Shown piece after piece: positions 1 through 8,940 of a DNA stretch of 34,380 bases. Under the pieces are notes generated by a model, which was given only the letters and a program-made list of their open reading frames with translations, ran no database searches and was not told where the DNA came from. Position 1 is the stretch's first letter, and every line of letters starts with the position of its first letter. A program made the translations under genes and the position numbers. This DNA is from Psychromonas sp. SA13A (GTDB taxonomy: Bacteria > Pseudomonadota > Gammaproteobacteria > Enterobacterales > Psychromonadaceae): positions 59,052 through 93,431 of the forward strand of contig NZ_WTKU01000017.1 in assembly GCF_011378715.1 (NCBI RefSeq), read 5' to 3'.

Positions 1-240
1 ATACAAAAACTAAAACCATCACTCATCGCGACACAGTGCGATAGCTATCAAGCCTAGCTTGATATTCGGGCGCTGGGCGAATTAGCCGGCAGGCTAGGGC
101 AATGAGCGGAAGAGCTCTGCGATTCCTTTTTTTAGCCTGCTAGTATGCGAGTTATCCCATATTGTTATTCGCATTGCTGAGCAACGCGAACCTATACATA
201 ACGAAAAAACCTAAAAACCAAAAGAACAAGGTCAAAATAA
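1..240. repeat. REP-type repeat field, left block
   Basis: No gene is visible here. Positions 1-75 are close to the reverse complement of about 7825-7890 (the stretch reading through ATCAAGCTACGCTTGAT and GATAGCTATCGCA). Positions 75-139 are a copy of a second module that begins GGGCGAATTAGCCGG and ends AGCCTGC, which recurs near 7949, 8289 and 9098. Positions 140-240 are AT-rich and end in the first REP copy. These are the same modules that surround the RAYT gene at 8422-8940, so I treat them as members of one REP/BIME-like family. Confidence 0.75.
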
Positions 241-538
241 GCAGGCTAAAGCCAGCGCCCCTTAAAGATGTATCACATCTTACAATCTTGTTCGTCAATT
301 ACGTTATACAAAAACTAAAACAAGCAGGCTGAAGCCAGCGCCCCTTAAAGATGTATCACATCTTACAATCTTGTTCGTCAATTACGTTATACAAAAACTA
401 AAACAAGCAGGCTAAAGCTAGCACCCCTTAAAGATGTTTCGCAACTTGCGATATTGTTCGTCAATTACGCCATACAAAAACTAAAACAAGCAGATTGAAA
501 CAAGCGCCCCTTAAAGATGTTTCGAAACTTACGTACTC
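241..538. repeat. 83-bp tandem repeat, about 3.5 copies
   Basis: Units start at 241, 324, 407 and 490, exactly 83 bp apart. Each opens with a REP core (GCAGGCTGAAGCCAGCGCCCC or a variant) followed by TTAAAGATGT and an AT-rich tail ending in ACAAAAACTAAAA. The first two units are nearly identical; the third and fourth have drifted. The last copy breaks off inside the 3' end of rfbA and supplies its stop codon at 529-531. The unit is too long and its spacer too constant for a CRISPR array. Confidence 0.85.
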
Positions 539-1434
539 GGTAAAATCCTGTGTTCTAATAAACTTAAGAGGTATACGCCATAGCCTGATTTTTTAAGTGG
601 CTCAGCTAACTTTCTTATACCTTCTTCCCCTATATAACCCATACGGAAAGCTATTTCACCTGGACAACTGACTTTCAAGCCTTGTCGTTTTTCGATGGCC
701 CGAATATATAATGCTGCATCCAACAAATCATCTAATGTGCCAGTGTCTAACCAAGCAGTACCACGTCCCATTACTTCGACTTTTAATGTTCCATTAATTA
801 GATATTGTTCAATAACGTCAGTAATTTCTAATTCACCACGTGGTGAAGGTTTTACATTTTTTGCACATTCAACAACATCTGCATCGAAAAAGTATAAACC
901 AGGTACCGCGTATGATGATTTTGGTTTTTCAGGTTTCTCTTCTATAGAAATTGCCTTTCCTTCACCATTAAACTCAACAACACCATAGGATGTAGGATTT
1001 GAAACATGATAACCAAAGACTGTTGCACCGCTCTCTTGTTGATTGGCTTTTTGTAGTGATTTAGCTAAGTCATGGCCATAGAACAGGTTATCACCTAAAA
1101 TTAATGCAGCTGGAGAACCATCTAAAAATTCTTCAGCCAGTAAGAAAGCCTGCGCTAAACCATCTGGGCTTGGTTGCACTACGTATTCAATTTTAACACC
1201 CCATTGTGAACCATCTTTTAATAGCTCTTTAAAACGCGGTAATTCAAACGGTGTCGAAATAATTAATATTTCAGTAATACCAGCCATAAATAAGTTTGAC
1301 AGCGGATAATAAATCATCGGTTTATCATAAACAGGCATTAACTGCTTACTCACCACTTTAGTCAGTGGATAAAGCCTTGTACCAGACCCTCCAGCTAAGA
1401 TAATACCTTTACGATTTAATGGGTTATTATTCAT
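529..1434 (-). CDS. rfbA: glucose-1-phosphate thymidylyltransferase
   Basis: RfbA/RmlA makes dTDP-glucose from glucose-1-phosphate and dTTP, the first step towards dTDP-L-rhamnose and related sugars, in the cytosol. The N-terminal nucleotide-binding signature [11 protein letters not shown] is followed by [25 protein letters not shown] and [11 protein letters not shown] are further family motifs. At 301 residues it is a little longer than the usual ~290. An earlier ATG at 1440 abuts the Shine-Dalgarno AAGGA directly, whereas the ATG at 1434 has a 6-nt spacer, so I chose 1434. It is the last gene of the capsule export operon, 37 nt after kpsE. The usual partners rfbB, rfbC and rfbD are not in the window. 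Its final residues and stop lie at the edge of the 83-bp tandem repeat. Confidence 0.95.
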   Translation of the reverse strand: MNNNPLNRKGIILAGGSGTRLYPLTKVVSKQLMPVYDKPMIYYPLSNLFMAGITEILIISTPFELPRFKELLKDGSQWGVKIEYVVQPSPDGLAQAFLLAEEFLDGSPAALILGDNLFYGHDLAKSLQKANQQESGATVFGYHVSNPTSYGVVEFNGEGKAISIEEKPEKPKSSYAVPGLYFFDADVVECAKNVKPSPRGELEITDVIEQYLINGTLKVEVMGRGTAWLDTGTLDDLLDAALYIRAIEKRQGLKVSCPGEIAFRMGYIGEEGIRKLAEPLKKSGYGVYLLSLLEHRILPST

Positions 1435-1471
1435 TATCATTCCTTTCCATATATATTGTAAAAATCGAAAA

Positions 1472-2839
1472 TCATTTCAACTCTTTAATTGTACTAATAA
1501 TTATTTTACCAATCCCAAACACAAGGCTTAACAGTAGTAAGAATAATGAGATATTATAAATCACATCTGGGTATTTACTGTCTTCACTTAATGTTGCTTT
1601 TTCTACAACAATCAAGTATTTAAGTTGACGATAGGCCTCTATCCTTGATTTCTCTAATGAAATTTGTGAAGAAGTGTAAGCCTGTAATGCGAGATCCATT
1701 TTGATTTTATAGTCAGTAAATTTAGATAAGAGTTCACTAATAGGTGTTTCATCTAATCCTGATTGAGATAATTTATCTCTTTCAATTTCTAATTGTGCAT
1801 TTAATGCTTTTAACTCATTCTGTAGCCCTTTAACCTGAGGTGAATTTGCACTCATGATGGCTTTCAATGTTTTTATTTCAGTTTGTTTAACTGCAATTTT
1901 ACCTTCAAGTGTGTAGGTAATTTGCTGTTTAGCAGTACCTTCTGCTGTTGGGTCGAGTAAGTTATATTTTTGTTGATAAGTTAATAAATCTTTTTGTGCG
2001 TCGGCTAAGCGTTGCTCTATACGTTTATGCTCACCTTGCATAAAATCTAGTTGTGCATTAGCTAACTGGTGCCCTATCGAGTTAATAAACCACTCTGCTC
2101 TTTCAACTACTGTATTCGCTAGTAACTGTGCATATTCACTGTCGAATGCTTGTGCACTAATAGTAATGACTCCCGATTTATCATCAATAATAACTTCGAT
2201 GTGATCTTGGTAATATTGATCTAACGTTTCTCTGGAATCTGATTCGTGAATTCGGCTGAAATAATCAACAAATGATTGAGAGTAATGTTCTCTTAATGCG
2301 ATTTTATTGTTTAAGTAATCAATCATGTCATTAGAGTAGATGTAGGCTTTTACTAATTCAGGGTCAGATCCTCCTCCTGAACCACCTAATCCCGTTAGTA
2401 ATGCCATACCAGAATCTAAGGTAGAGGCACTATCTGGTTGTTGCACGATCACTTTTGCTTGGCTTTCATATCGTTCGGTAGCCCAAAGTAACTGATAAGC
2501 GGAGAAAATCAGCACGGGAATTATCACAAAAACCATAAAAGGTGACAGGGTAAGTAATTTAGACGATATTGTTTTTTTCACAGGAATTTGCTGTTTACCT
2601 TTTTTAGTCACTGGTATATTGCTATTACTAGGACTGTTAGGCGAATCAGATGTAGTACCTTTATTATTGCTAACTTGCATTGGTCGTTTCTGCAAATTTT
2701 TTACACGTATTAATATACGAGCTGATAATTCAGGATCTGACGCTTTCAATGATTCTGCTTTATTTTTTAAAAACTCAATACTATTAAACTCTATTGGTTT
2801 TATTGAATCTTTAAACTCATTAAATCGTTTTTCTAACAT
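1472..2839 (-). CDS. capsule polysaccharide export inner-membrane protein, KpsE/CtrB-like
   Basis: A polysaccharide co-polymerase/exporter protein (PCP-3, KpsE/CtrB/BexC family) that links the inner-membrane ABC transporter to the outer-membrane exporter. Its 455 residues show the expected layout: a cytoplasmic N-terminal tail with a low-complexity Ser/Asn/Pro stretch at about 60-80, a membrane segment at about 98-120, a large periplasmic part with long coiled-coil heptads (about 250-365), and a second membrane segment near 425-450. The N-terminal tail is longer than in E. coli KpsE (about 380 residues in total). The Shine-Dalgarno is weak. It lies between kpsM and rfbA in one operon, with a hairpin in the gap to kpsM. 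The family assignment is firm; a gene name is withheld because the locus order differs from E. coli. Confidence 0.88.
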   Translation of the reverse strand: MLEKRFNEFKDSIKPIEFNSIEFLKNKAESLKASDPELSARILIRVKNLQKRPMQVSNNKGTTSDSPNSPSNSNIPVTKKGKQQIPVKKTISSKLLTLSPFMVFVIIPVLIFSAYQLLWATERYESQAKVIVQQPDSASTLDSGMALLTGLGGSGGGSDPELVKAYIYSNDMIDYLNNKIALREHYSQSFVDYFSRIHESDSRETLDQYYQDHIEVIIDDKSGVITISAQAFDSEYAQLLANTVVERAEWFINSIGHQLANAQLDFMQGEHKRIEQRLADAQKDLLTYQQKYNLLDPTAEGTAKQQITYTLEGKIAVKQTEIKTLKAIMSANSPQVKGLQNELKALNAQLEIERDKLSQSGLDETPISELLSKFTDYKIKMDLALQAYTSSQISLEKSRIEAYRQLKYLIVVEKATLSEDSKYPDVIYNISLFLLLLSLVFGIGKIIISTIKELK

Positions 2840-2894
2840 AAATAACTATAAAGGCTATAGGTAATAACACCTAAAGGCTTGAAAATTAATAAAA

Positions 2895-2918
2895 GCTTTA
2901 AACCTTTATGCTTAAAGC
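2895..2918 (-). terminator. intra-operon hairpin between kpsM and kpsE
   Basis: Arms GCTTTAA (2895-2901) and TTAAAGC (2912-2918) enclose a 10-nt loop. Read on the minus strand it is followed by TTTTATTAATTT. The stem is short and A/T-rich, so it may be a weak attenuator or an mRNA 3'-end stabiliser rather than a full terminator. Confidence 0.4.
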
Positions 2919-2954
2919 CTGAAAAAGTTAAACCGTCATCCATTTATGATTAGA

Positions 2955-3743
2955 TTAACGGCTTATCGCTTGTTTCCAGCCTATGTGGTAACAAGCTAAT
3001 GCAAAAAACACACTAATTAAAGTACACATATCTAAAAAGAAATAACTCACCCCTTGGTGACCATAACTTGGATAAGCTGCAAAACGAGTTAGTTCGACAG
3101 CGTGTAGTAAAGGGTTCCAATCTAAATAATGCCAATATTCTCTAGGGATATCTTGCAGACTAAAAAATATGCCCGATATGAAGAATAATGGGCGAGTTAA
3201 TAGCTGCTGTACTTTTTTTAGTTCAGGGATAAAACAGTAAGACAATCCAAATATAGTGCCTAAGCTTACTGCCATTAACCATACTTTAAAGAAATTAATA
3301 ATGACGGAAATAGCATCATGCACAACAATATCGATACGTAAAATAAAACAAATTAACACGACTATTAATACAACTGACATTTTAATCAGTAGTTCAAAAA
3401 AACCAATGGCAATAATTGAACTAATTGGCTGTACCTGCCTAAATGCATATAAAGGTTTATTTTTTTGAAGTGCGTCACTAGCTTTACCTAATACACTTAG
3501 AAAGAATTGAATTAAGATCATGCCATAGACCATAAAAAACATGGTTGGCATTCCGTGAGTATCGCCCCCTCCTGAAAGGAGTGTCCTCATTGCAGTCATA
3601 CCCGCAATCATTATCAATGGCGAAACGACAGTCCAAATTAACCCAATTTTATCCGTAGACTGGCTTTTTATTTCCCTCAAAAAAATGGCAAAGATCACAT
3701 CGCCCCATACTTTCAGAGTTGAGCGTTTTTTAACTAAAGCCAT
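2955..3743 (-). CDS. kpsM: capsule polysaccharide ABC transporter permease, KpsM/Wzm-like
   Basis: ABC-2 type permease that, with a KpsT ATPase, moves capsular polysaccharide across the inner membrane. The 262 residues match the family's usual length (about 258-265). The N-terminal amphipathic part contains FAIFLREIKSQ and LIWTVVSPLIMI; about six hydrophobic segments follow, and near the C-terminus come LTRPLFFISGIFFSLQDIP and YLDWNPLLHAVELTR, which are characteristic of KpsM/CtrC/BexB. A strong Shine-Dalgarno AAGGAG precedes the ATG. It lies downstream of the kpsD-like gene and upstream of the kpsE-like gene. No KpsT gene is encoded next to it, which is odd because kpsM and kpsT are normally adjacent and often overlap. 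Confidence 0.92.
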   Translation of the reverse strand: MALVKKRSTLKVWGDVIFAIFLREIKSQSTDKIGLIWTVVSPLIMIAGMTAMRTLLSGGGDTHGMPTMFFMVYGMILIQFFLSVLGKASDALQKNKPLYAFRQVQPISSIIAIGFFELLIKMSVVLIVVLICFILRIDIVVHDAISVIINFFKVWLMAVSLGTIFGLSYCFIPELKKVQQLLTRPLFFISGIFFSLQDIPREYWHYLDWNPLLHAVELTRFAAYPSYGHQGVSYFFLDMCTLISVFFALACYHIGWKQAISR

Positions 3744-3808
3744 TAATCTAACTCCTTGACTGAGAAGGAAGTTAACTTATATTGCATTGATATTTGAATA
3801 AGCATTTT

Positions 3809-5587
3809 TTAGTTGAGCGCCACGTTTGCTGCAACAGCGATTTGGTAAACTATTTGGGTAATATCTTTCACTGCTTGCACAATTTTAGTGTCGACTTTAG
3901 GTAACACTAGAATTTGGTCACCACGTTGTATTTTAAGATGTTTTGCTTCTTCACCTTCTTTAACAAAAAGAACGATACCATTAGCACGCACAATTGAAAT
4001 ACGTTCATCTTCAGCCCTATCGGTAAAACCACCCGCCCAAGCAATATAATCATCAACTGTTGCATTAGGGTTAAACACAACCGCTTGTGGCATTAGTACT
4101 TCGCCACCAATATTGATTAGGTCGGTGTAATGCGGAATAACGATTTGGTCACCTTTTTCCAACAGGATATTAGCGGTTGTTCCGTTGTCAGAAACAATCA
4201 CTTTACCTAACGGTTTAACTTGTCTTGCTTTTTCAACAAATTGCATCACCATTTCAGCTTCTTTTGCTCGAATAGAGGCTTCACCATCCGAAGATGCGGG
4301 TGCAGTAAATACGCTTCGTTCAAGTCTGTCTAAAGAATCATCTAGAATTTTCTTTTGGCGCTCAGCAACACTTTTACGAAGAATATAAATAGATTTGTTA
4401 TCGGTTAATGACGGCACAATAGGAATTGCATTTAATACATCATGTAAGCGCGCACTTTTTTTCACGGCAAAATAAGAGGGACCTAAATAACTACCAGACA
4501 CTTGAACATCAATTACTTGAGCATGTGTATCGTCGTTAAATACTAGGCTATCACCATCTTGTAATGTGTAGTTTAAGAAATCTTTATATTCTAAGTAAAC
4601 CGAGAAAGGGCCTGAAGCACGATTACCAAACACACCAACATGGCTTATTTTTGCAAGTGGCAAAGCAAACAGTGCGAGCTCACTACCTTGGGTTTGGATA
4701 TTTTTGAGTTCAAATCTAAAGGGATTTTTAACGCCACCAGCAACATTAACAGCAGATTTTTGCGGTTTAACTAAAATGACGTCTTTATCTTTAAACGTAA
4801 TATTTGGTAATTTACCCGTTTGAATGAAAGTATATAAATCGACTTCTTTTATTACTTTGTTATTACGAATAATTTGAATACTACGGTAACTACCGCGATC
4901 CGAGTCAATACCACCCGCTCGTTTTAAGTAATACAACACGCTATCTGACGCCATGCCTGCATATTGCCCAGGGCGTATTATCGCACCAGATAAATAAACA
5001 CTGACTGGCGTCGCTGTTAGTAAGTTGACATAGACTTCTACGTTATTGGTGTAAGTTTGTTTTATTTTAGATTGAACGAGCTTATTAATATTACTTGCAG
5101 ACACATTCAATACGTTAATTGGGCCGATATTAGGGATAAAAATATTACCTTGGTTATCCACGGTCGCCACGTTCGAGTAGGTGACAGCGCCCCATATCCA
5201 GATATTAATTTTGTCACCCGCTGCGATTAAATAGTTATCATTTAAGCCATCAACCCTTTCTGTTTCATAACCACCAGCGAACAAATTTGCGCCGTATGGT
5301 GGGGGGTTATCTTCGCCTGACGAAGGCAGTAATTCACGCACATCCACTTCACCCGGTAATAATACACCTGCACGAGATTGCTTTTGGTAAGAACCGACTT
5401 TTGAAGTGGCATCTTCTCCGCTTGCATCTATTTGTGGAATACCGTTACTTGTTCCATTTTGAAGATCAATAGAGCTTGGTTCAAAAGCAGCAAACGCATT
5501 TGGTACGAGCAAACAGCTTGAAAGTAATAAAATGCTCGTCTTTGTAAATAAGGTAGCTTTAAAGCGGTTCATGTTTAATAAATCCAT
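3809..5587 (-). CDS. kpsD: polysaccharide export outer-membrane protein, KpsD/Wza family
   Basis: Periplasmic/outer-membrane component of capsule export. The 592 residues start with a signal peptide whose hydrophobic core ends LLVPNAFA before AFEP. A Poly_export domain follows (about 115-205, with AAGDKINIWIWGAV near 121-136), then several SLBB-type beta-grasp domains: YLSGAIIRPGQYAG near 200, VAGGVKNPFRF near 282, and NIGGEVLMPQAVVF near 490. There is no lipobox, which suits KpsD rather than lipoprotein Wza/CtrA. Two ATGs compete, 5587 and 5572 (MNRFK); the latter removes five residues before the signal peptide and is equally plausible. It follows the small lipoprotein gene by 32 nt and precedes kpsM. 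Confidence 0.88.
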   Translation of the reverse strand: MDLLNMNRFKATLFTKTSILLLSSCLLVPNAFAAFEPSSIDLQNGTSNGIPQIDASGEDATSKVGSYQKQSRAGVLLPGEVDVRELLPSSGEDNPPPYGANLFAGGYETERVDGLNDNYLIAAGDKINIWIWGAVTYSNVATVDNQGNIFIPNIGPINVLNVSASNINKLVQSKIKQTYTNNVEVYVNLLTATPVSVYLSGAIIRPGQYAGMASDSVLYYLKRAGGIDSDRGSYRSIQIIRNNKVIKEVDLYTFIQTGKLPNITFKDKDVILVKPQKSAVNVAGGVKNPFRFELKNIQTQGSELALFALPLAKISHVGVFGNRASGPFSVYLEYKDFLNYTLQDGDSLVFNDDTHAQVIDVQVSGSYLGPSYFAVKKSARLHDVLNAIPIVPSLTDNKSIYILRKSVAERQKKILDDSLDRLERSVFTAPASSDGEASIRAKEAEMVMQFVEKARQVKPLGKVIVSDNGTTANILLEKGDQIVIPHYTDLINIGGEVLMPQAVVFNPNATVDDYIAWAGGFTDRAEDERISIVRANGIVLFVKEGEEAKHLKIQRGDQILVLPKVDTKIVQAVKDITQIVYQIAVAANVALN

Positions 5588-5619
5588 TTTTTAACTCAAT
5601 ATATTAATAAGTTGTAATT

Positions 5620-6027
5620 CTATAAATCGATATTATTGCTAGATTCAATAATCGCGTTCTCTAAAAACCATGATTTAACGAGCTTATTCGCGCTGTCTTT
5701 GTAGGAAATTTCGCAAGCAACTCTTCTTTTAGGCTCACCTGTTTGCTCAGAAAATATAAGTTTGCGACACGGGTAGCCTAGTGCTGAAATATAAAGAGGT
5801 GATAATTTAACTGCGTACTTACCATGTGTTAATTGTGTAATAGATGGGTTACTCAGTTTGGTGGAGAAAGGTTCTGGTATTTCTTTTGTGCTAGGCTTTG
5901 CTTCATTATTTGTCACTAACGGGATAGATGCATAGACTTCTCTAGGTTTGCTAGTGCAGGCGCTAAGTACTAAGACCATTGGAAGTAGCAAGTATTTACG
6001 ATGCCCAGAAGATAAAAAATTAATCAT
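5620..6027 (-). CDS. small lipoprotein at the head of the capsule export operon
   Basis: The open frame extends upstream to 6255, but the ATG at 6027 has the ribosome-binding sequence TTTAGGG about 7 nt before it and gives a clean lipoprotein signal: MINFLSSGHRKY, hydrophobic LLLPMVLVLSA, then Cys24 as the lipidation site. The mature part of about 112 residues has two further cysteines (YPCRK and VACEI) that could form a disulfide. I recognise no domain. Its position directly before kpsD, with 32 nt between, suggests it is an accessory factor of the exporter, perhaps helping outer-membrane assembly; that is inference from context. The longer frame begins with a poorly structured hydrophobic stretch containing EYEYEYEY, a translation of a microsatellite, and is unlikely to be made. 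Confidence 0.7.
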   Translation of the reverse strand: MINFLSSGHRKYLLLPMVLVLSACTSKPREVYASIPLVTNNEAKPSTKEIPEPFSTKLSNPSITQLTHGKYAVKLSPLYISALGYPCRKLIFSEQTGEPKRRVACEISYKDSANKLVKSWFLENAIIESSNNIDL

Positions 6028-6495
6028 AATAACCCTAAAGAGATTTAAAAAAGATATTTTTGATAAAAAAGAAGCAAACAATAGCAAAACTAAGCCATCT
6101 GAGCAATATAAGCATTTAGTATACACGTGACATTTTTCTAATAAGATTAAAACAAATAAATATTCATATTCATATTCATATTCACTTCTTATAACAGCAC
6201 AAATAACAATAAATTCAGTTTCGATGTAAAATAAAATCAATTTCAAATTAACCATTAACCATTAACAACAAAAAATATATTATTGTTTTTAGATAAACAG
6301 TCAATAATCTTTAAATGGATGTGATTGTCACAATTAACACGATTTATAAGGACTAATGTGACACCCTGTTCTCATTAATATAAAATATCTAATGGTAAGT
6401 GTTAATTTGTGCTTTATTTTGAAGCCACATTCCTTAAAAGCTAACTTCCGGTAACCTGTAATTTCTATCCACTTTATATAAAAGCTAACAATCCT
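6028..6495. promoter_or_regulatory. upstream region of the capsule operon and of the methyltransferase gene
   Basis: No gene is seen in this 468-bp AT-rich divergent region. It contains a hexanucleotide microsatellite (6160-6183), a direct repeat ACCATTAACCATTAAC (6250-6265), a 13-bp palindrome TGTGATTGTCACA (6320-6332), and a second TGTGACA at 6357-6363 inverted relative to TGTCACA at 6326-6332. These may be operator half-sites, but I cannot assign a regulator. I saw no JUMPstart/ops element. Confidence 0.4.
6160..6183. repeat. hexanucleotide microsatellite, four units of ATATTC
   Basis: Four perfect units of ATATTC lie 133-156 nt upstream of the lipoprotein start at the head of the capsule operon. 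Repeats of this kind change length by slippage and can alter promoter spacing. Confidence 0.85.
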
Positions 6496-7347
6496 ATGAT
6501 GAAACGTACCTTTACTGCACCATGGCATGACTACGAATTAATTGATGCAGGTAATAATCAAAAACTCGAACGTTGGGGAAATGTTGTCACTATTCGCCCT
6601 GAAATGAACGCTTATTTTGAACCTGTTTTATCTAAAAAGGAGTGGCTAGCGAAAGCACATTTCGAATTTATTGAAAGCAGCAGTAGCGCAGGAGAGTGGA
6701 AAGCATTACAGGGTGATTTAGCACATGATTGGCAAATAACCTTTAATAATATCACTATCAACTTGCACCTAACTAAATTTAAGCATGTAGGATTATTTCC
6801 AGAGCAACGTGCTAACTGGGATTTTATTGCTAACAACTTAAAGGCCGGTGATCGCTTTTTGAATTTGTTTGCTTATACCGGTGTCGCCTCATTAGTCGCA
6901 AGAGATCAAGACGCTGAAGTATTACACTGTGATTCAGTAAAGCAGATCATCAAGTGGGGAAAAGAGAACATGGAGTCCTCAGGCTTAACTGACGTACATT
7001 GGGTGTTAGAGGATGCACTTAAATTTGCACAACGTGAAATTAAACGAGGTAAACAATACCAAGGTTTAATCATGGATCCACCAGCTTTTGGGATTGGTGC
7101 AAAAAAAGAGCGTTGGAAAATAGAAAATAAGTTTCCAGAATTAATACAAGCTGCATTAGCATTACGCGCTAAAGGTGGGTTTATCATTGCCAATACATAT
7201 TCACCACGCTTAGATGCACAACGCATTCGAGAAATAACCGATGAGTTATGTAATGGTGAAAAAGTAGAAGTAACTACATTAAGTGTAAAAAGCCAAACGG
7301 GCAAAATATTAGACTATGGCTTAAGAACTGTCATTACTAGGAGTTAG
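6496..7347 (+). CDS. class I SAM-dependent methyltransferase, RlmI/COG1092-like
   Basis: A 283-residue Rossmann-fold methyltransferase, probably acting on RNA. The N-terminal third (about 1-100) resembles the beta-rich lead domain of RlmI-type enzymes. The SAM-binding motif I is FLNLFAYTGVASLVA (about 121-135), the acidic motif follows in HCDSV, and the catalytic motif IV is MDPPAFG (about 192-198), matching the DPPxF of the RlmI/RlmKL group. It is shorter than E. coli RlmI (396 residues) because it lacks the N-terminal PUA domain, so its substrate may differ. The start is one of two adjacent ATGs (6496, 6499); no strong Shine-Dalgarno is visible. It stands alone between the capsule operon and the REP field. 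Confidence 0.85.
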   Translation: MMKRTFTAPWHDYELIDAGNNQKLERWGNVVTIRPEMNAYFEPVLSKKEWLAKAHFEFIESSSSAGEWKALQGDLAHDWQITFNNITINLHLTKFKHVGLFPEQRANWDFIANNLKAGDRFLNLFAYTGVASLVARDQDAEVLHCDSVKQIIKWGKENMESSGLTDVHWVLEDALKFAQREIKRGKQYQGLIMDPPAFGIGAKKERWKIENKFPELIQAALALRAKGGFIIANTYSPRLDAQRIREITDELCNGEKVEVTTLSVKSQTGKILDYGLRTVITRS

Positions 7348-8421
7348 CTTGGGTTTGTAGGAGAATTTACACACTTTGTAAGTAACATTGACTATGGGGC
7401 GCAGGGCGAATTAGTCGACAGCCTAGTATTATGAGCAGAAGATCTCTGCGATTCCTTTTTTCAGCCTGCTTCTTTTGATTTTTTGCTTTGCAGTGTTTCA
7501 TTACTATTGGTTCGTTTTACTCAGCGAAGCTAATACTTGTATGCGATACATCTTTAAGGGGCGCTGGCTTCAGCCTGCTTGTTTTGACCTTGACCTTAGT
7601 CTTTGGGTTTTGCTGTTGTTCTAGTCATTTATGGTTCGTTTCCTCATCGTGGCTAATACTTGTATGCGAAACATCTCTAAGGGGCGCTGGCTTCAGCCTG
7701 CTTGTTTTGACCTTGACCTTAGTCTTTGGGTTTTGCTGTTGTTCTAGTCATTTATGGTTCGTTTCCTCAGCGAAGCTAATACTTGTATGCGATAACTCGC
7801 ATACTGGCAGGCTGAAGCCAGCGCCCCGAATATCAAGCTACGCTTGATAGCTATCGCACTATGTTGCGATGAGCGATGGTTTTAGTTTTTGTATAACGTA
7901 ATTGACGAACAATATCGCAAGTTGCGAAACATCTCCTAAGGGGCGCTTGGGCGAATTAGCCGGTAGGCTAGGGCAATGAGCGGAAGAGCTCTGCGATTCC
8001 TTTTTTCAGCCTGTTTGGAAACATACTTTGACTTTGGGGCGCTGGCTTCAGCCTGCTTGTTTTGATTTTTTGCTTTATGGTGTTTCATTACTATTGGTTA
8101 GTTTTACTCAGCGAAGCTAATACTTGTATGCGATAACTCGCATACTGGCAGGCTGAAGCCTGCGCCCCGAATATCAAGCTACGCTTGATAGCTATCGCAC
8201 TATGTCGCGATGAGCGATGGTTTTAGTTTTTGTATAACGTAATTGACGAACAATATCACAAGTTGCGAAACATCTCTAAGGGGCGCTTGGGCGAATTAGC
8301 CGGTAGGCTAGGGCAATGAGCGGAAGAGCTCTGCGATTCCTTTTTTTCAGCCTGCTTGTTTTGATTTTTAGTATTTTGAAGCGGTGATTTTTTTACTTCT
8401 TTAATTCATTTTCCACCATAT
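7348..8421. repeat. REP/BIME-type repeat field downstream of the RAYT gene
   Basis: No credible gene. It contains REP cores in both orientations: GGGGCGCTGGCTTCAGCCTGC at 7558, 7681 and about 8036, and the inverse form at 7806 and 8147. Between 7500 and 7803 a 123-bp unit is tandemly repeated. A second module (GGGCGAATTAGCCGG... to AGCCTGC) occurs near 7402, 7949 and 8289. Blocks 7766-8012 and 8107-8353 are near-identical, about 341 bp apart. Inverted REP pairs give BIME-like arrangements. An open frame at 7488-7847 only reads through these repeats. Confidence 0.85.
8147..8168. repeat. REP hairpin, best-formed copy
   Basis: Arms GCAGGC (8148-8153) and GCCTGC (8158-8163) flank a TGAA loop, followed by GCCCC. 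On the other strand this reads GGGGC then the hairpin, the layout of a conserved head plus palindrome seen in REPs mobilised by RAYT enzymes. An equally perfect copy is at 9311-9332. Confidence 0.75.
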
Positions 8422-8940
8422 TCACTCATATATCCCATAAAATCGATGTTGTGCATCTGCTAGCTCTGCTTTGTATGCGTTATTTTTTATGTATTCGTAA
8501 GTGATTTTGAATTGCACTTCTGTTCTGACTATTTTGTCGTAATAGCTTTTATCCCATAGGACACCACTCTTATCCAGATACCGATTTATTAGCAGTGAAC
8601 TGCCGCCTTTAACGTTTTGCATTATTTGAGCTAAAGGAGCTAACTGTTCAAACATTATATGGACGTGGTTTGGCATTATTGATACTGCTATCAGTTGATA
8701 TAGTGAATTGTTTTTCGATAATAGATATTGCATAAGCAATTCGATAACGGATCCGTTTAATATTGCGCCTGCTTTTGAAACGTCTAGTATTTTATCCATT
8801 TCGAGTTGTTGTTTAGCTGCGCTGTCTGTTGTATCGATATTGTTGTGTTGTAGATAATAGCTTAGACTTTCTTGTGTTCGAAATGTGACAAACTGAATCG
8901 CATTGGGGTGATTAATGTGCAATAAGCTTTTAATGTGCAT
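8422..8940 (-). CDS. REP-associated tyrosine transposase (RAYT, Y1 family)
   Basis: RAYTs are single-domain relatives of IS200/IS605 TnpA that nick and join REP hairpins by a HUH/tyrosine mechanism. The 172 residues include the N-terminal family pattern (NAIQFVTFRTQES), the metal-binding HUH motif in SIMPNHVHIMFEQL (His92 and His94), and a C-terminal helix YEYIKNNAYKAEL where Tyr150 is the likely nucleophile, preceded by WDKSYYDKIVRT. All catalytic elements appear intact. The start ATG at 8940 has only a weak Shine-Dalgarno; an imperfect inverted repeat (8945-8966) lies immediately upstream. REP copies flank the gene on both sides, as expected for a REPtron. It has no left/right IS ends that I can recognise, so it is probably a domesticated single copy. 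Confidence 0.92.
   Translation of the reverse strand: MHIKSLLHINHPNAIQFVTFRTQESLSYYLQHNNIDTTDSAAKQQLEMDKILDVSKAGAILNGSVIELLMQYLLSKNNSLYQLIAVSIMPNHVHIMFEQLAPLAQIMQNVKGGSSLLINRYLDKSGVLWDKSYYDKIVRTEVQFKITYEYIKNNAYKAELADAQHRFYGIYE

Noticed and set aside
241-538. CRISPR array
   Set aside because: The whole 83-bp unit is conserved, with no unique spacers and no cas genes; it matches REP modules elsewhere in the window.
6028-6255. N-terminal extension of the lipoprotein gene
   Set aside because: It would place the lipobox 100 residues inside the protein; the ATG at 6027 has a proper ribosome-binding site.
6320-6332. CRP site TGTGATTGTCACA
   Set aside because: The half-sites are 3 nt apart rather than the 6 nt CRP needs.
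7488-7847. 119-residue protein
   Set aside because: It reads straight through 123-bp tandem REP units, giving internally repeated, hydrophobic/Cys-rich sequence; no ribosome-binding site.
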